Source: JAENVT01 sp963773085
Lineage (GTDB): Bacteria > Actinomycetota > Acidimicrobiia > Acidimicrobiales > Ilumatobacteraceae
NCBI GenBank assembly: GCA_963773085.1
Contig: CAVYZS010000011.1
Coordinates: 186,001 to 250,000 of the forward strand
DNA length: 64,000 nucleotides
Direction of reading: 5' to 3'
Under the pieces are notes generated by a model. The model was not told the origin of the DNA and ran no database searches. It saw nothing but the letters and a program-made list of their open reading frames with translations. Of this stretch, positions 54,350-63,228 are shown piece by piece. The translations under genes and the position numbers were made by a program. Each line of letters opens with the position of its first letter. Within the stretch, counting starts at the first letter, position 1.

Positions 54350-55282
54350 CTACGCAGCGGCGTCGAGACGGGTGAGGATCCTGCCGATGTCGGCCACCGC
54401 CTCGCGGAGCCCACGGTTCACGTCGATGTCTGTGATGCGCGACGAGGTCCAGCCAATTGTCGCCAGCTTCCGGTCACGGCCCTTGTCCGCGTGCGAGTCA
54501 ACCGCGCCGGCGTGCCACGCAGGACGGTCGACCTCGACAGCCAGTTTGGCGTTCGGCCAGGCGAAATCGATGACGATATCCCGTCCATCTGGAAGACGAA
54601 TCCGGAACTGCGTGACCGGGACGGGAAGACGCTGCATCGAGATCTCCTCGAGCACTTTGACCTCGAGATCGGATTGCAGTGCAGCTCTCCACGCCGGGCG
54701 CGACCGGACGACGTCGAGCATCGTCTTGGATCCTGGGCGATTCGGGTGGTACAGCCGCCTGACCGTGTCGGCGACGGTGCCGAAGGTGATCCGTTGCTCG
54801 TTGAGGAGCTGCTCGAGGACCGAGGTCGTTGCCTCACTCCCGATCATGTCTGCACTGTCGAACAATGTGCGCGGCGGGCTGGTCAGTCGGATTCCGTCCG
54901 GCCGTTGGACGATGTCAGTTGGGTCGATTCTGCGGCATCGGTGGACGACGATTCCTTCCATCTCGGGTGAGCATCCATGAGGAATGAGAACATGGATCCT
55001 CGGATCCGTCATCCGCCGAAGTCCCCAGGATTGGCCTGCGGTGGTGAAGCCGATGAGTGCTGCACAATTTCGTGCGCATGCTGCGGCCAACAGCTGCTCA
55101 CGATTGCAGGGCCACTGCGCGCTGCGAAACACACCCGGCAGCATCGTGACGAGTTCGTGTCGGCTGACCATTTCGGCGATGTTGCGATCTCCGCAACCGA
55201 ACTCCACCAGCCTCGCTGCGGAGATGATGCCGAGATGCGCGCTGAACCACGCATCCATCGAGCGACGCCAAGTTGCTGACAT
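54350..55282 (-). CDS. AbiEi-like antitoxin/DUF559 (Vsr-like endonuclease fold) fusion protein
   Basis: A 310-residue protein common in actinobacteria. The N-terminal part (about 1-120) resembles the type IV AbiEi antitoxin wing and linker, with VSRHELVTMLPGVFRSAQWP and AALIGFTTAGQSWGLRRM. The C-terminal part has a DUF559-like nuclease core: VIDFAWPNAKLAVEVDRPAW, then KGRDRKLATIGWTSSRITDI, with conserved Asp, Glu and Trp-His residues. No cognate AbiEii toxin gene is adjacent. ATG 55282 is preferred to the upstream ATG 55357. The gene lies between two direct copies of a palindromic repeat. Confidence 0.7.
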   Translation of the reverse strand: MSATWRRSMDAWFSAHLGIISAARLVEFGCGDRNIAEMVSRHELVTMLPGVFRSAQWPCNREQLLAAACARNCAALIGFTTAGQSWGLRRMTDPRIHVLIPHGCSPEMEGIVVHRCRRIDPTDIVQRPDGIRLTSPPRTLFDSADMIGSEATTSVLEQLLNEQRITFGTVADTVRRLYHPNRPGSKTMLDVVRSRPAWRAALQSDLEVKVLEEISMQRLPVPVTQFRIRLPDGRDIVIDFAWPNAKLAVEVDRPAWHAGAVDSHADKGRDRKLATIGWTSSRITDIDVNRGLREAVADIGRILTRLDAAA

Positions 55283-55371
55283 GCGGACCCCCTGAGTTGA
55301 CGTGCAATTGTGGGGGAGCCGGGAGGCGCACCGTATCTTCACCGGTGCCAATTCCAACCGACCAGCTCAAC

Positions 55372-55462
55372 GGGCGCGATTCCAGCACTGGGACTTCCTG
55401 TTTCGCGCCCATGAATCCTCATCGGGCGCGCTGTGAGTGCTAGCAGTTCTGGTTTCGCGCCC
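55372..55462. repeat. palindromic repeat pair, right copy
   Basis: Units 55372-55410 and 55424-55462 (39 bases each) with GGGCGCG/CGCGCCC ends and spacer ATGAATCCTCATC. It is a near-identical direct repeat of 54239-54330, and related, with one unit inverted, to 11507-11597. It lies between the AbiEi/DUF559-like gene and the first PuuD-like gene. Confidence 0.85.
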
Positions 55463-55480
55463 GAGTGGTGGAGCGAGGGG

Positions 55481-56176
55481 TCAGGTGGTGGCTTGGCGGA
55501 CCAATTCGTCGAACAGGCCCTGCTGCTGCGGATCGGCAGCAGCGGAATCCTCTGGATGCCACTGCGTGCCGACGATCCACCGCGCCCCGTCCAGCTCGAC
55601 ACCGTGGATGATGCCGTCGGCGTGACGGCCGACCACCCGCAGCCCGTCACCGAGACGATCGAGCGCCTGGTGATGGACGCAGTGGCATCGCTCCGGTGTC
55701 TCGGTGCCCATCGCCTTGGCGATACGCGATCCTGGATCGAGGTCGTTGGCAGTGAAACGCAACCAATGGTCTTCGTTGCCGATGTCTTGCACCAGCGTGC
55801 CCCCGAGAGCGACGTTGAGGACCTGCAAACCGCGACAGATCGCCAGCACCGGCGTGTCGGACTGGATCGCCGCAGTGACCATCGCCAGCTCGATGGCGTC
55901 GTGCTCGGGAACCATGCCGTACAACGATTCTTCCGTCGCCTCTTGTCCGTACCGGCCTGGATCGATGTCGCCACCACCGTGAAACACCACTGCATCGCTA
56001 CGGCGCAGCAGCGAGGGGATGTCATCGACCAGGTCGAGGATCGGCGGCAACATCAGTGGAATGCCCCCCGCCCGTTGGATCGCCCGAAAGTAGGTCTGGG
56101 CCGCGGCGAACGGCGCGCCCCGCACCCCCGGCGCCTCGGTCGACTGGCGGCCAACGATCACGACGAGCGGGTTCAT
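55481..56176 (-). CDS. class I glutamine amidotransferase, PuuD-like (gamma-glutamyl hydrolase type), copy 1
   Basis: A 231-residue peptidase C26-type protein. It shows GGGDIDPGRYGQEATEESLY, the nucleophile elbow LAICRGLQVLNVALGGTLVQ (Cys) and the catalytic His/Glu in GTQWHPEDSAA. Relatives include PuuD, which hydrolyses gamma-glutamyl-GABA in putrescine breakdown. ATG 56176 is chosen; the frame upstream lies under the next gene. It is a tandem paralogue of copy 2, whose stop is four bases away, so they are probably cotranscribed. Confidence 0.85.
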   Translation of the reverse strand: MNPLVVIVGRQSTEAPGVRGAPFAAAQTYFRAIQRAGGIPLMLPPILDLVDDIPSLLRRSDAVVFHGGGDIDPGRYGQEATEESLYGMVPEHDAIELAMVTAAIQSDTPVLAICRGLQVLNVALGGTLVQDIGNEDHWLRFTANDLDPGSRIAKAMGTETPERCHCVHHQALDRLGDGLRVVGRHADGIIHGVELDGARWIVGTQWHPEDSAAADPQQQGLFDELVRQATT

Positions 56177-56180
56177 CGGT

Positions 56181-56888
56181 TCAGTGCAAACCCGCCCGCC
56201 GCACGAGCTCGTCGTAGATCGCCTGCTGTTGTGGCTGGCGGGTTGCGGTGTCTTCGGGGTGCCATTGGAGACCGACCACCCAGGCCTTGGACGGCAGCTC
56301 GACGGCCTCCAACTGACCATCCTCGGAGTATCCGATCGGCACGAGTCCTTCACCCAGTTCGCCGATTCCCTGATGGTGCACGGAGTGGCAGTGGTCGAGA
56401 TGCGTGTCGCCGACCAGGTCGGCGACGATCGACCCCTCGACGAGCTTCACCGAATGCTCACGCATCCAGTGTTCGTCGTTGCCGATGTCTTGCACCAACG
56501 TGCCGCCGAGCACGATGTTCAGCACCTGCATGCCGCGGCAGAGGGCCAGCATCGGCAGGTCGAGTTCGAGCGCGGCCGTCGCGACCGCCATGTCGAGTTC
56601 GTCGTTGGCGGCGACGATCCCGTACAACGACTCCTCGGTCGGATCTTGCCCGTAGCAGCGCGGATCGATGTCGCCGCCGCCGGGCAGCAGAACGCCATCG
56701 AAGTGCTGCAGCACCGTGAGGGCGTTCACCGTCAACTCGTGGATCGGTGGCACCAGCACGGGCACACCGCCGGCTCTGGCGATGGCACGGCTGTAGGGCT
56801 GACTGCTGGAGAATGCGTCGCGCTTGCCCTCATCGCTGAAGGTCAGCACCCGCGCGCACACCGCGATCAGTGGAGGAGGTTGACTCAT
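56181..56888 (-). CDS. class I glutamine amidotransferase, PuuD-like, copy 2
   Basis: A 235-residue paralogue of copy 1 with the same layout: LPGGGDIDPRCYGQDPTEES, LALCRGMQVLNIVLGGTLVQ with the catalytic Cys, and VGLQWHPEDTATR with His and Glu. All three catalytic residues are intact in both copies, so both may be active, perhaps on different gamma-glutamyl substrates. Similarity around the C-terminal EDTATRQPQQQAIYDELV repeats in copy 1 (EDSAAADPQQQGLFDELV), consistent with local duplication. It is the first gene of the pair. Confidence 0.85.
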   Translation of the reverse strand: MSQPPPLIAVCARVLTFSDEGKRDAFSSSQPYSRAIARAGGVPVLVPPIHELTVNALTVLQHFDGVLLPGGGDIDPRCYGQDPTEESLYGIVAANDELDMAVATAALELDLPMLALCRGMQVLNIVLGGTLVQDIGNDEHWMREHSVKLVEGSIVADLVGDTHLDHCHSVHHQGIGELGEGLVPIGYSEDGQLEAVELPSKAWVVGLQWHPEDTATRQPQQQAIYDELVRRAGLH

Positions 56889-56979
56889 GCAAGGTCAAGT
56901 GTATGTGCCAAGGTGTTGCCCGGACCCCCAGCCAGATACGCAGCCAGACAGCCGCCGGAGAACACGGAGTCGAGACTCG

Positions 56980-57654
56980 GTGGATTTCATTTTCATGCTC
57001 ACCCGTGCCGACGAGACCATCGTCGACTGCCTGGCAACGTGGGACGCGATCCGGCATGTCGGGTTGCGACATGCCGGGTTCAAAGACATCGGTGTCGATC
57101 TTCCTACGCTTGTCGAGCTGAACAAGCGGATGCACGCGAGCGGCGTGACGACATACCTCGAGGTGGTCAGCACCTCGGCGGAGGGTTGCAGGCGTAGTTC
57201 GCGAGCCGCAGTGGAGATCGGCGTCGACCGGTTGATGGGCGGTACCGAGCTCGACGACACCATGCAGATCATCGCCGGAACCGGCATCGATTACCTACCG
57301 TTCCCGGGTTTGCCGGTCGGCCACCCGACGGCGTTGGGCGGCGATCCGGAGCTCGTCGAGCGGCAGTGCGCGGAGTTCGACCGCCGCGGGTGTGCGGGCG
57401 TCGATCTGCTGGCGTACCGCGCCACGGATGCAGATCCCCTCGAACTCGTGCGCGCCGCACGCCGCGGCACGTCGGGCTACCTCGTCGTTGCCGGAAGTGT
57501 GTCCACGGTTCGCCAGGTCGAGGATCTGGCGGCCGCTGGTGCCGATGCGTTCACCATCGGATCTGCGGTGTTCGACGGGTCGTTCTCGCCGCACAAGGGT
57601 CACATCGTGTCACAACTCGGCGACGTGCTCGAGGCGACTCGACGCGCCGGATGA
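56980..57654 (+). CDS. TIM-barrel protein of the ribulose-phosphate-binding (HisA/NanE-like) type, function unknown
   Basis: A 224-residue predicted (beta/alpha)8 barrel. Strand-like segments are DFIFMLTRADETIVDCL, AGFKDIGVDLPTL, VTTYLEVVSTSAEG, VDRLMGGTELDD and the phosphate-loop-like GYLVVAGSVSTVRQVEDL with AGADAFTIGSAVFDG. The last resembles the phosphate-binding end of HisA, NanE and related barrels. I cannot name the reaction. GTG 56980 with an upstream GGAG is preferred to ATG 56887. It is divergent from the PuuD-like pair, and in-frame aldehyde dehydrogenase residues follow its stop. Confidence 0.6.
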   Translation: MDFIFMLTRADETIVDCLATWDAIRHVGLRHAGFKDIGVDLPTLVELNKRMHASGVTTYLEVVSTSAEGCRRSSRAAVEIGVDRLMGGTELDDTMQIIAGTGIDYLPFPGLPVGHPTALGGDPELVERQCAEFDRRGCAGVDLLAYRATDADPLELVRAARRGTSGYLVVAGSVSTVRQVEDLAAAGADAFTIGSAVFDGSFSPHKGHIVSQLGDVLEATRRAG

Positions 57655-57766
57655 CCCGACAGCACTCCGTTCGGCGGGTTCAAGCAAAGTGGGCTCGGTC
57701 GCGAGCACTCGATGCACGTGCTCGAATCACTACACCGAACTGAAGAACGTGTTCATTGCCACCTAG
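57655..57766 (+). pseudogene. 3' remnant of an aldehyde dehydrogenase gene
   Basis: Directly after the stop of the TIM-barrel gene, and in the same frame, the DNA encodes DSTPFGGFKQSGLGREHSMH, the conserved C-terminal segment of aldehyde dehydrogenases. One surplus base near 57727 then shifts to HYTELKNVFIAT and a TAG stop, the normal ALDH ending. Only about 36 of ~480 codons remain, so the gene has been deleted down to its tail. Its stop overlaps the 3' end of ilvA on the other strand by 14 bases. Confidence 0.8.
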
Positions 57767-58987
57767 TGCCGGCGCTGGGTGATTGGTTGATCACATCGAT
57801 GGAATAGCCGGCTTCGGTTGCCGCCCGAACCACCGACTCGGCGTGACCTCGGCCGCGGACCTCGAGAACAGCTTGCACTCCTGTCTCGCGAACGTGGAGA
57901 TCAACGCCCTCGCGAACGTGCTCGACCTCCACCAGGTTTGCACCATGCTCGGCGAACAGCGTCAGCAGCCGGGCGAGGCCACCGGGACGGTCACTGATCC
58001 GCGCAAAAGGATCAGGCGTCTGCCCGCCTGGGTCTCGTGACGACGGATCAGACCCGGCAGGATTCCGAGATCGACGTTGCCGCCGCTCAACACGACGCAG
58101 GTCGCGCCGGTGCGGGCGGGAGCGAGTCGTTGTGACAACAACGCGGCAACCCCGACCGCACCAGCGCCTTCGACGAAGAGCTTGGCTCGCTCCATCAGCA
58201 GGACCATCGCATCGGCGATGGCGTTCTCCTCGACCACGATCACATCATCGAGCCATTGCTCGACCAGCGGCTGGGTGATCTCGCCCGGCCGTTTCACCGC
58301 AATCCCATCGGCGAGTGTGACGACCGGGCCACTCGGTGGCAATCGATGGGCGTATGGGGCGCAGGCCGCAACCTGCACGCCGATCACTTCGATGGTCGGA
58401 TCACCAGCTTTCACGGCGATGGCGATGCCGCAGGCCAGTCCGCCTCCTCCCAACGGCACCACGACGCGGCGAAGCTCGTGAACGTCGCCGATCAGTTCAC
58501 GCCCGAGAGTGGCCTGACCGGCGACGACGTCGACATCGTCGTACGGGTGACAGAACACCATCCCGGTGTCGGTGGCGCGCTCGCGTGCGGCGGCGACAGC
58601 CTCGTCGAGCGAATCGCCACCCTCGATCAGGGTCGCGCCGTAGGCTCGGCAGGCCTCGATCTTCGACACCGGCGCCCCTGAGGGCACGAAGATCTCGCAC
58701 GGCACTCCGGCGTGGCGTGCCGCGAAGGCGAGTGCCTGGGCATGGTTGCCTGCGCTCCCCGCGGTGACACCGGTGGCGGCGTCGTCACCGAGTGCTGCCA
58801 ACTTGCTCATCGCCCCGCGGATCTTGAAGCTGCCGGTCCGCTGGAGATTCTCCGCCTTGAGCACGATGTTGCCGCCACATCGGTCGCTCAGCGCAGCCGA
58901 AGCGGTGACTGGCGTATGGGTGACGATGCCGCGTCCAGCCTGTGCGGCGCGATCGATCGCGGCACTGGGAATCTTCGGAGCCGGCAT
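57753..58987 (-). CDS. ilvA: threonine dehydratase with C-terminal ACT domain, interrupted by a single-base frameshift
   Basis: About 411 residues over two frames. The PLP-binding lysine lies in LQRTGSFKIRGAMSKLAAL, with the phosphate-binding SAGNHAQALAFA, the glycine loop VPLGGGGLACGIA and CVVLSGGNVDLGI in the catalytic part. After RRHETQAGRRLIL one base is missing in an A4 run at 58005-58008 (T4 on the coding strand); adding it restores the ACT domain ARISDRPGGLARLLTLFAEH through SIDVINQSPSAG. The enzyme deaminates threonine to 2-oxobutyrate for isoleucine synthesis or catabolism. ATG 58987 is used. Confidence 0.87.
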
Positions 58988-59009
58988 GACAGCGCGTACC
59001 GTAGTGCGC

Positions 59010-59690
59010 ATGCGTGCGCTGCTGATTGCCAATGCAACGGACACCGATGGTGGCTATGTCGCCGAGCGTTTTCGCCAGCACGGATATTCCTTCACCGAGT
59101 GCCATCGCGAGAGCCTCGGCGACTGGCCGAACCTCGAAGGCGGCGACTTGGTGGTGACGCTCGGTAGCGAGTGGAGTGTGTACTGGCCACACGTCGCCGA
59201 GTCCGTTGCAAGTGAAGCCGACCTGATTCGCGCGGCCGACGCAGCGGGGGTGCCGATCTTCGGTATCTGCTACGGCAACCAGATCATGGCCCACGCTCTC
59301 GGCGGCACGGTCGCCCGGGCAGGTCATCCGGAGATCGGTTGGTGCCGGGTCGTCAGCGATGTGCCCGAGGTGATCGCCGAGGGTCCGTGGATGCAGTGGC
59401 ACTACGACATCGTCACGGTGCCGGCGGGGTCGAAGGAGCTCGCTCGAAGTGTGGTCGGGCCGCAAGCCTGGCGGATGGGCCGTAACTTCTCCACCCAGTT
59501 TCATCCCGAAGCCAACGAGACCATGATCCGCCGTTGGGCCACCAGTGATGGTGGCGCCTCCGAGCTGCTGAAGTTCGGGATCAAGCCCGACCAGCTGATC
59601 GAGGAATCACGACGAAATGTGACCGAAAGCCAGCCCGCCGCAGACATCCTGGTCGACTGGTTTCTCGATCAGGTTGCCGGCTCGGTGTAG
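59010..59690 (+). CDS. class I glutamine amidotransferase-like protein (GuaA N-domain type)
   Basis: A 226-residue GATase1-domain protein. The nucleophile elbow is FGICYGNQIMAHALGGTVA with Cys near residue 90, and the catalytic His/Glu lie in STQFHPEANETM. It is a stand-alone amidase domain of the kind annotated as type 1 glutamine amidotransferase or glutamine-hydrolysing GMP-synthase-like; its partner or substrate is unknown. It is only distantly like the two PuuD-like copies. It starts 22 bases from the divergent ilvA start and its 3' end overlaps the DUF885 gene by 22 bases. Confidence 0.85.
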   Translation: MRALLIANATDTDGGYVAERFRQHGYSFTECHRESLGDWPNLEGGDLVVTLGSEWSVYWPHVAESVASEADLIRAADAAGVPIFGICYGNQIMAHALGGTVARAGHPEIGWCRVVSDVPEVIAEGPWMQWHYDIVTVPAGSKELARSVVGPQAWRMGRNFSTQFHPEANETMIRRWATSDGGASELLKFGIKPDQLIEESRRNVTESQPAADILVDWFLDQVAGSV

Positions 59691-61372
59691 TCGTCTGGCG
59701 CGCCGATGGTGTCGAGCTCGGAGCTGAGCTGGTCGAGGCTCATGGCTCCCATGCCGAGCGCGACGTGGTGGAAGTGCTTGAGGTCGAAGGCGGCACCCAT
59801 GCGTAGTCGGGCCCGTTCCCGGGCATCGAGCCACACCCGTTCCCCGACCTTGTAGGAGATCGCCTGCCCGGGTGTGCCGAGATAACGATCGACCTCCGAC
59901 CTCAGGAACTCGACGGCATGGCCAGTTCGCTCGAGCAGGAACGACAGCGCCATGTCCGACTGCCACCGCTCACCCGGGTGGAACCGCTCGTTGCTGGGGA
60001 TGAGCATCTCACAATGCACGCCGATGTCGACGACCACGCGCGCGGCTCGCAACGACTGACCGGCGAGCCATCCCAATTCGTACGCCGGGTCGTCGAGATA
60101 TCCGAGTTCGTGCATCAGCCGTTCGGCGTACAGCGCCCAGCCTTCACCGTGACCGGCGATCATCACGCCGAGACGTTGGAAGCGGGTCAACGAATCCGCT
60201 TGGAACATCATCTGGGCGAGTTGGAGGTGATGGCCGGGAACACTCTCGTGGTACGTGGTCGACAACGCATCCCACAGCGTGAAGTGGGTCTTCCCGGCGA
60301 CCGGGTGCCAGATCTGACCTGGTCGACTGAAGTCCTCGCTCGGGGCTGTGTAGTAGGTGGTGTCAGGGCCACCTGCAGGCGCCCCCATCGCCTGGCAGCG
60401 CAGGAGCGGCTCGGGAATGTCGAAGTACACCCCGTTGAGATCCTCGATCGTTCGATCCACGACATCCTGGTTCCAGGCGACGAAGTTGTCGGCACCCTCG
60501 ACCACGTAGCGGGGGTCGCTGTTCAACCGATCGATGCATTCGTCGCGAGTACCACCAGGAAGGATCCGCTCGACCAAGGAGGATACGCGTTCCTCGATGC
60601 GGTGCAGCTCGTCCCATCCCCACTGATAGGTCTCGTCGAGATCGAGGTCGGTTCCATTGTGATAGCGGACGAACAACTGGTACCGCTCGGCGCCGACCGG
60701 GTCATGTGGCGTTGCCATGGCGGCGTAGTCGTGGCGCAACCACCTCCCGAACTCGACGAAGGCCTCGGCGGCGGCCGCCGATTCAATGGTCAGATCGAGT
60801 GAGGAGCACTCTGTGGCCAACTCGCTGAAGTATCCATCGCGACCACCCCACACCTCACATTGGGCTGCGCAGGCAAAGGCCTGTCGCCGTGCTGCCACCT
60901 GACCTTTGCCGGCTGCATGGAGAAAGCTGGCGCGCAGCCCGTCGAGAGCCAGAGGGACGGCCACCAGCCTTCGTTGAACGTTCCGCCACTCCTCGTCGGA
61001 TTGGCGGGGCATGAAGTCGAAGATCTCTCGGACGTACTCGTGATGGCCGTTGAGGATGCAGAGCCAGCGGTGGTATTCGCCCGATTCGATCAGGTCGCGC
61101 TCGGCTTGGACCCGTTCGCGCATGACTTCGGTGGCAATGCGATCGTTGCGATCGCGTGGGACGACCTGTGACAAGGCTCGGAGTGTTCGTTGCTGGAGCG
61201 CGAGCCTGGCGGCCCAACCCTCTGGTGAGTAGTCCGTCATCTCGTCGTCGTGACCGGGGATACCCCAGAACGACGCCAACATCGGGTCGAGCGCAGCGCT
61301 CTCGATGATGTACTTGTCGGACAGCTCGAAGATGCCGGGTAGTTCGCGACCGTTCGCAGTCGATTCGTTCAC
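59669..61372 (-). CDS. DUF885-family putative metallo-carboxypeptidase
   Basis: A 567-residue DUF885 protein. The likely zinc motif is TTYHESVPGHHLQLAQ (HExxxxHH), followed by GEGWALYAERLMHELGY and a C-terminal PGQAISYKVGERVWLDARER. Members are predicted metallopeptidases. It has no signal peptide. GTG 61372 is preferred (GAAGG Shine-Dalgarno a few bases upstream); GTG 61378 is an alternative. A much longer in-frame extension beneath the permease gene is spurious. Confidence 0.85.
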   Translation of the reverse strand: MNESTANGRELPGIFELSDKYIIESAALDPMLASFWGIPGHDDEMTDYSPEGWAARLALQQRTLRALSQVVPRDRNDRIATEVMRERVQAERDLIESGEYHRWLCILNGHHEYVREIFDFMPRQSDEEWRNVQRRLVAVPLALDGLRASFLHAAGKGQVAARRQAFACAAQCEVWGGRDGYFSELATECSSLDLTIESAAAAEAFVEFGRWLRHDYAAMATPHDPVGAERYQLFVRYHNGTDLDLDETYQWGWDELHRIEERVSSLVERILPGGTRDECIDRLNSDPRYVVEGADNFVAWNQDVVDRTIEDLNGVYFDIPEPLLRCQAMGAPAGGPDTTYYTAPSEDFSRPGQIWHPVAGKTHFTLWDALSTTYHESVPGHHLQLAQMMFQADSLTRFQRLGVMIAGHGEGWALYAERLMHELGYLDDPAYELGWLAGQSLRAARVVVDIGVHCEMLIPSNERFHPGERWQSDMALSFLLERTGHAVEFLRSEVDRYLGTPGQAISYKVGERVWLDARERARLRMGAAFDLKHFHHVALGMGAMSLDQLSSELDTIGAPDDYTEPAT

Positions 61373-61561
61373 GGTCACCTTCGCCCCACCATCCGCATGT
61401 GCACCCCTTGACAGGTCGATTCTGGCAGGCCCGACGTGGAACATCAATGCGGAGTCGTGCGGGAGCGCGGCTGCGCGATCGCTGTTGCGGCACGTGCTAG
61501 ACAATCGCCTGAGTTCGCCGTGCGTCCGGGGGCCGCAGCGAGCCAGGACTGGGGGTCCTTC

Positions 61562-63211
61562 ATGACAACCATGGACGAAGATCGCGACCAACTGCATTCC
61601 ATGGGCTACGCCCAGGAGTTGCACCGCGGCATGGGTACGTTCAGCAACTTTGCCATCAGCTTCTCGATCATCTCGATCCTGGCAGGCGGCATGACGAGCT
61701 TCTGGCTCGGCATGGTCACGAGCGGCCCACGAGTGATCATGATCGGCTGGGTGGTGGTGGGGTTCTTCGCCCTGCTTGTCGGCATGGCGATGGGTGAGAT
61801 CTGCTCGGCCTATCCGACCGCCGGCGGGTTGTACTACTGGTCGGCCAAGCTGGCACGCAAGAACGCGGCACGCTGGTCGTGGTTCACCGGATACTTCAAC
61901 CTGCTCGGTCAGATCGGTGTCATCGCCTCGGTCGACTACGCGCTGTCGATCTTCATCGCCTACTTCATTCGTATGTTCGACGACAGCTACCGGCTCACGG
62001 TGCTCGGCATCTTCGTGATCTTCTTGATCGTGCTGATCGTTCACGGTTTGCTCAACACCTTCAGCATCGATGTGGTCAAGATCATGGGTGACATCAGCGT
62101 GTGGTGGCACGTCGTCGGGGTGGTCATCATCGGCGCGATCTTGTTCATCGCACCGACCAACAAGCGCGGAATCGGCGGTGCGTTCGATGCTGCGCCTCCT
62201 GGATTGACCGGTTGGACAGGCGGCGTCTTCGTGACGACCTACCTGTTCGGACTCGGCTTGCTGCTGGCGCAGTACACCATCACTGGTTTCGATGCATCGG
62301 CCCACGTCAGCGAGGAGACCAAGGGGGCCCGCACAGAGGCACCGAAAGCCATCGTTCGTGCGATCTACATCTCTGCCATCGCGGCGATCGTCTTGAACTT
62401 GGCGATGATTTCTGCCCTGCCCAAGAAGGGCGAAACGGATGCATACGTCGGCATCATCTTCGGTGACGCCGGGGACCCGTTCCTGGTCAACGCCGCGCCG
62501 AGACTGATCTCCAACGCGGTCGGGACGAGCGCTGCCAAGCTCATTGTGTTCATTGCCATCGTCGGGCAGTTCTTCTGTGGGCTGGCGTCGGTCACTGCCA
62601 ACAGCCGCATGATCTACGCGTTCAGCCGTGATGGTGCGCTGCCTGGGTCGAAGCACTGGCACAAGATCAACAGGAAGACGCGCACCCCAACCAACTCGGT
62701 GTGGCTCGGCGTCACATTGTCGGCCATCACCGGCGCGACATCGTTGTACATCAGGGGCACAGGCGCCGGCCGATACTCGACCGCATTCTTCGCAATGACC
62801 GGCATTTGCGTCATCGGCCTCTACATCGCCTATGCCATCCCGATCTATCTACGACTCACCAACCCCGACTTCGAGGTCGGGCCGTGGAACCTGAAGGGCC
62901 ACCACAAGATCGTCGGCTGGACAGCGCTGGCGTGGATCGCCTTCATCACGATCCTGTTCTTCTCGCCGATCTTCTGGCCCTTCTGGCCGATATGGGGCAG
63001 CGGCAACGAGATCGTCGAGTTCGCCAGCCCAGGCAACAGCTTCTTCCGGCAGAACAACTTCAACTTCACCGGGCCATTGATCATCCTGGCTTTTCTCTTC
63101 ATGGCCGGCTACTGGACTTTCAGCGGCAAGAAGTGGTTCACGGGTCCGAAGGTTCAAGGAACAAAGGAAGAACTGTTGGAAATCGAGCGGGAGCTCGACG
63201 CAATCAGATGA
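61562..63211 (+). CDS. APC-superfamily amino acid/polyamine permease
   Basis: A 549-residue transporter with about twelve membrane spans. The N-terminal consensus is MGTFSNFAISFSIISILAGG, followed by MGEICSAYPTAGGLYYWSAK and, after the sixth span, DASAHVSEETKGARTEAPKA. These resemble the amino acid/GABA permease branch (BAT1/GabP-like). It probably imports an amino acid, GABA or polyamine with protons. ATG 61562 is used. It is divergent from the DUF885 gene and followed by a strong hairpin. Its nearness to three amidotransferases hints at nitrogen-compound catabolism. Confidence 0.88.
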   Translation: MTTMDEDRDQLHSMGYAQELHRGMGTFSNFAISFSIISILAGGMTSFWLGMVTSGPRVIMIGWVVVGFFALLVGMAMGEICSAYPTAGGLYYWSAKLARKNAARWSWFTGYFNLLGQIGVIASVDYALSIFIAYFIRMFDDSYRLTVLGIFVIFLIVLIVHGLLNTFSIDVVKIMGDISVWWHVVGVVIIGAILFIAPTNKRGIGGAFDAAPPGLTGWTGGVFVTTYLFGLGLLLAQYTITGFDASAHVSEETKGARTEAPKAIVRAIYISAIAAIVLNLAMISALPKKGETDAYVGIIFGDAGDPFLVNAAPRLISNAVGTSAAKLIVFIAIVGQFFCGLASVTANSRMIYAFSRDGALPGSKHWHKINRKTRTPTNSVWLGVTLSAITGATSLYIRGTGAGRYSTAFFAMTGICVIGLYIAYAIPIYLRLTNPDFEVGPWNLKGHHKIVGWTALAWIAFITILFFSPIFWPFWPIWGSGNEIVEFASPGNSFFRQNNFNFTGPLIILAFLFMAGYWTFSGKKWFTGPKVQGTKEELLEIERELDAIR

Positions 63212-63228
63212 CCGTCCTGCGTCGACAT

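Noticed and set aside
54239..55462. Insertion sequence
   Set aside because: The flanking elements are direct copies of a palindromic repeat also found elsewhere; the enclosed protein is not a transposase and no target duplication could be defined.
57652..57654. In-frame TGA joining the TIM-barrel gene and aldehyde dehydrogenase tail read as selenocysteine
   Set aside because: selC makes this worth considering, but the downstream tail is itself frameshifted and is only an ALDH fragment, so a functional readthrough fusion is unlikely.
57783..58040. 85-codon plus-strand open frame
   Set aside because: It is antisense to the ACT-domain coding of ilvA, which is strongly conserved on the other strand.
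59669..62662. 997-codon minus-strand open frame
   Set aside because: Only the part from 61372 down is DUF885-like. The upstream ~430 codons lie beneath the permease gene in a frame with abnormal composition and are a GC-rich shadow.
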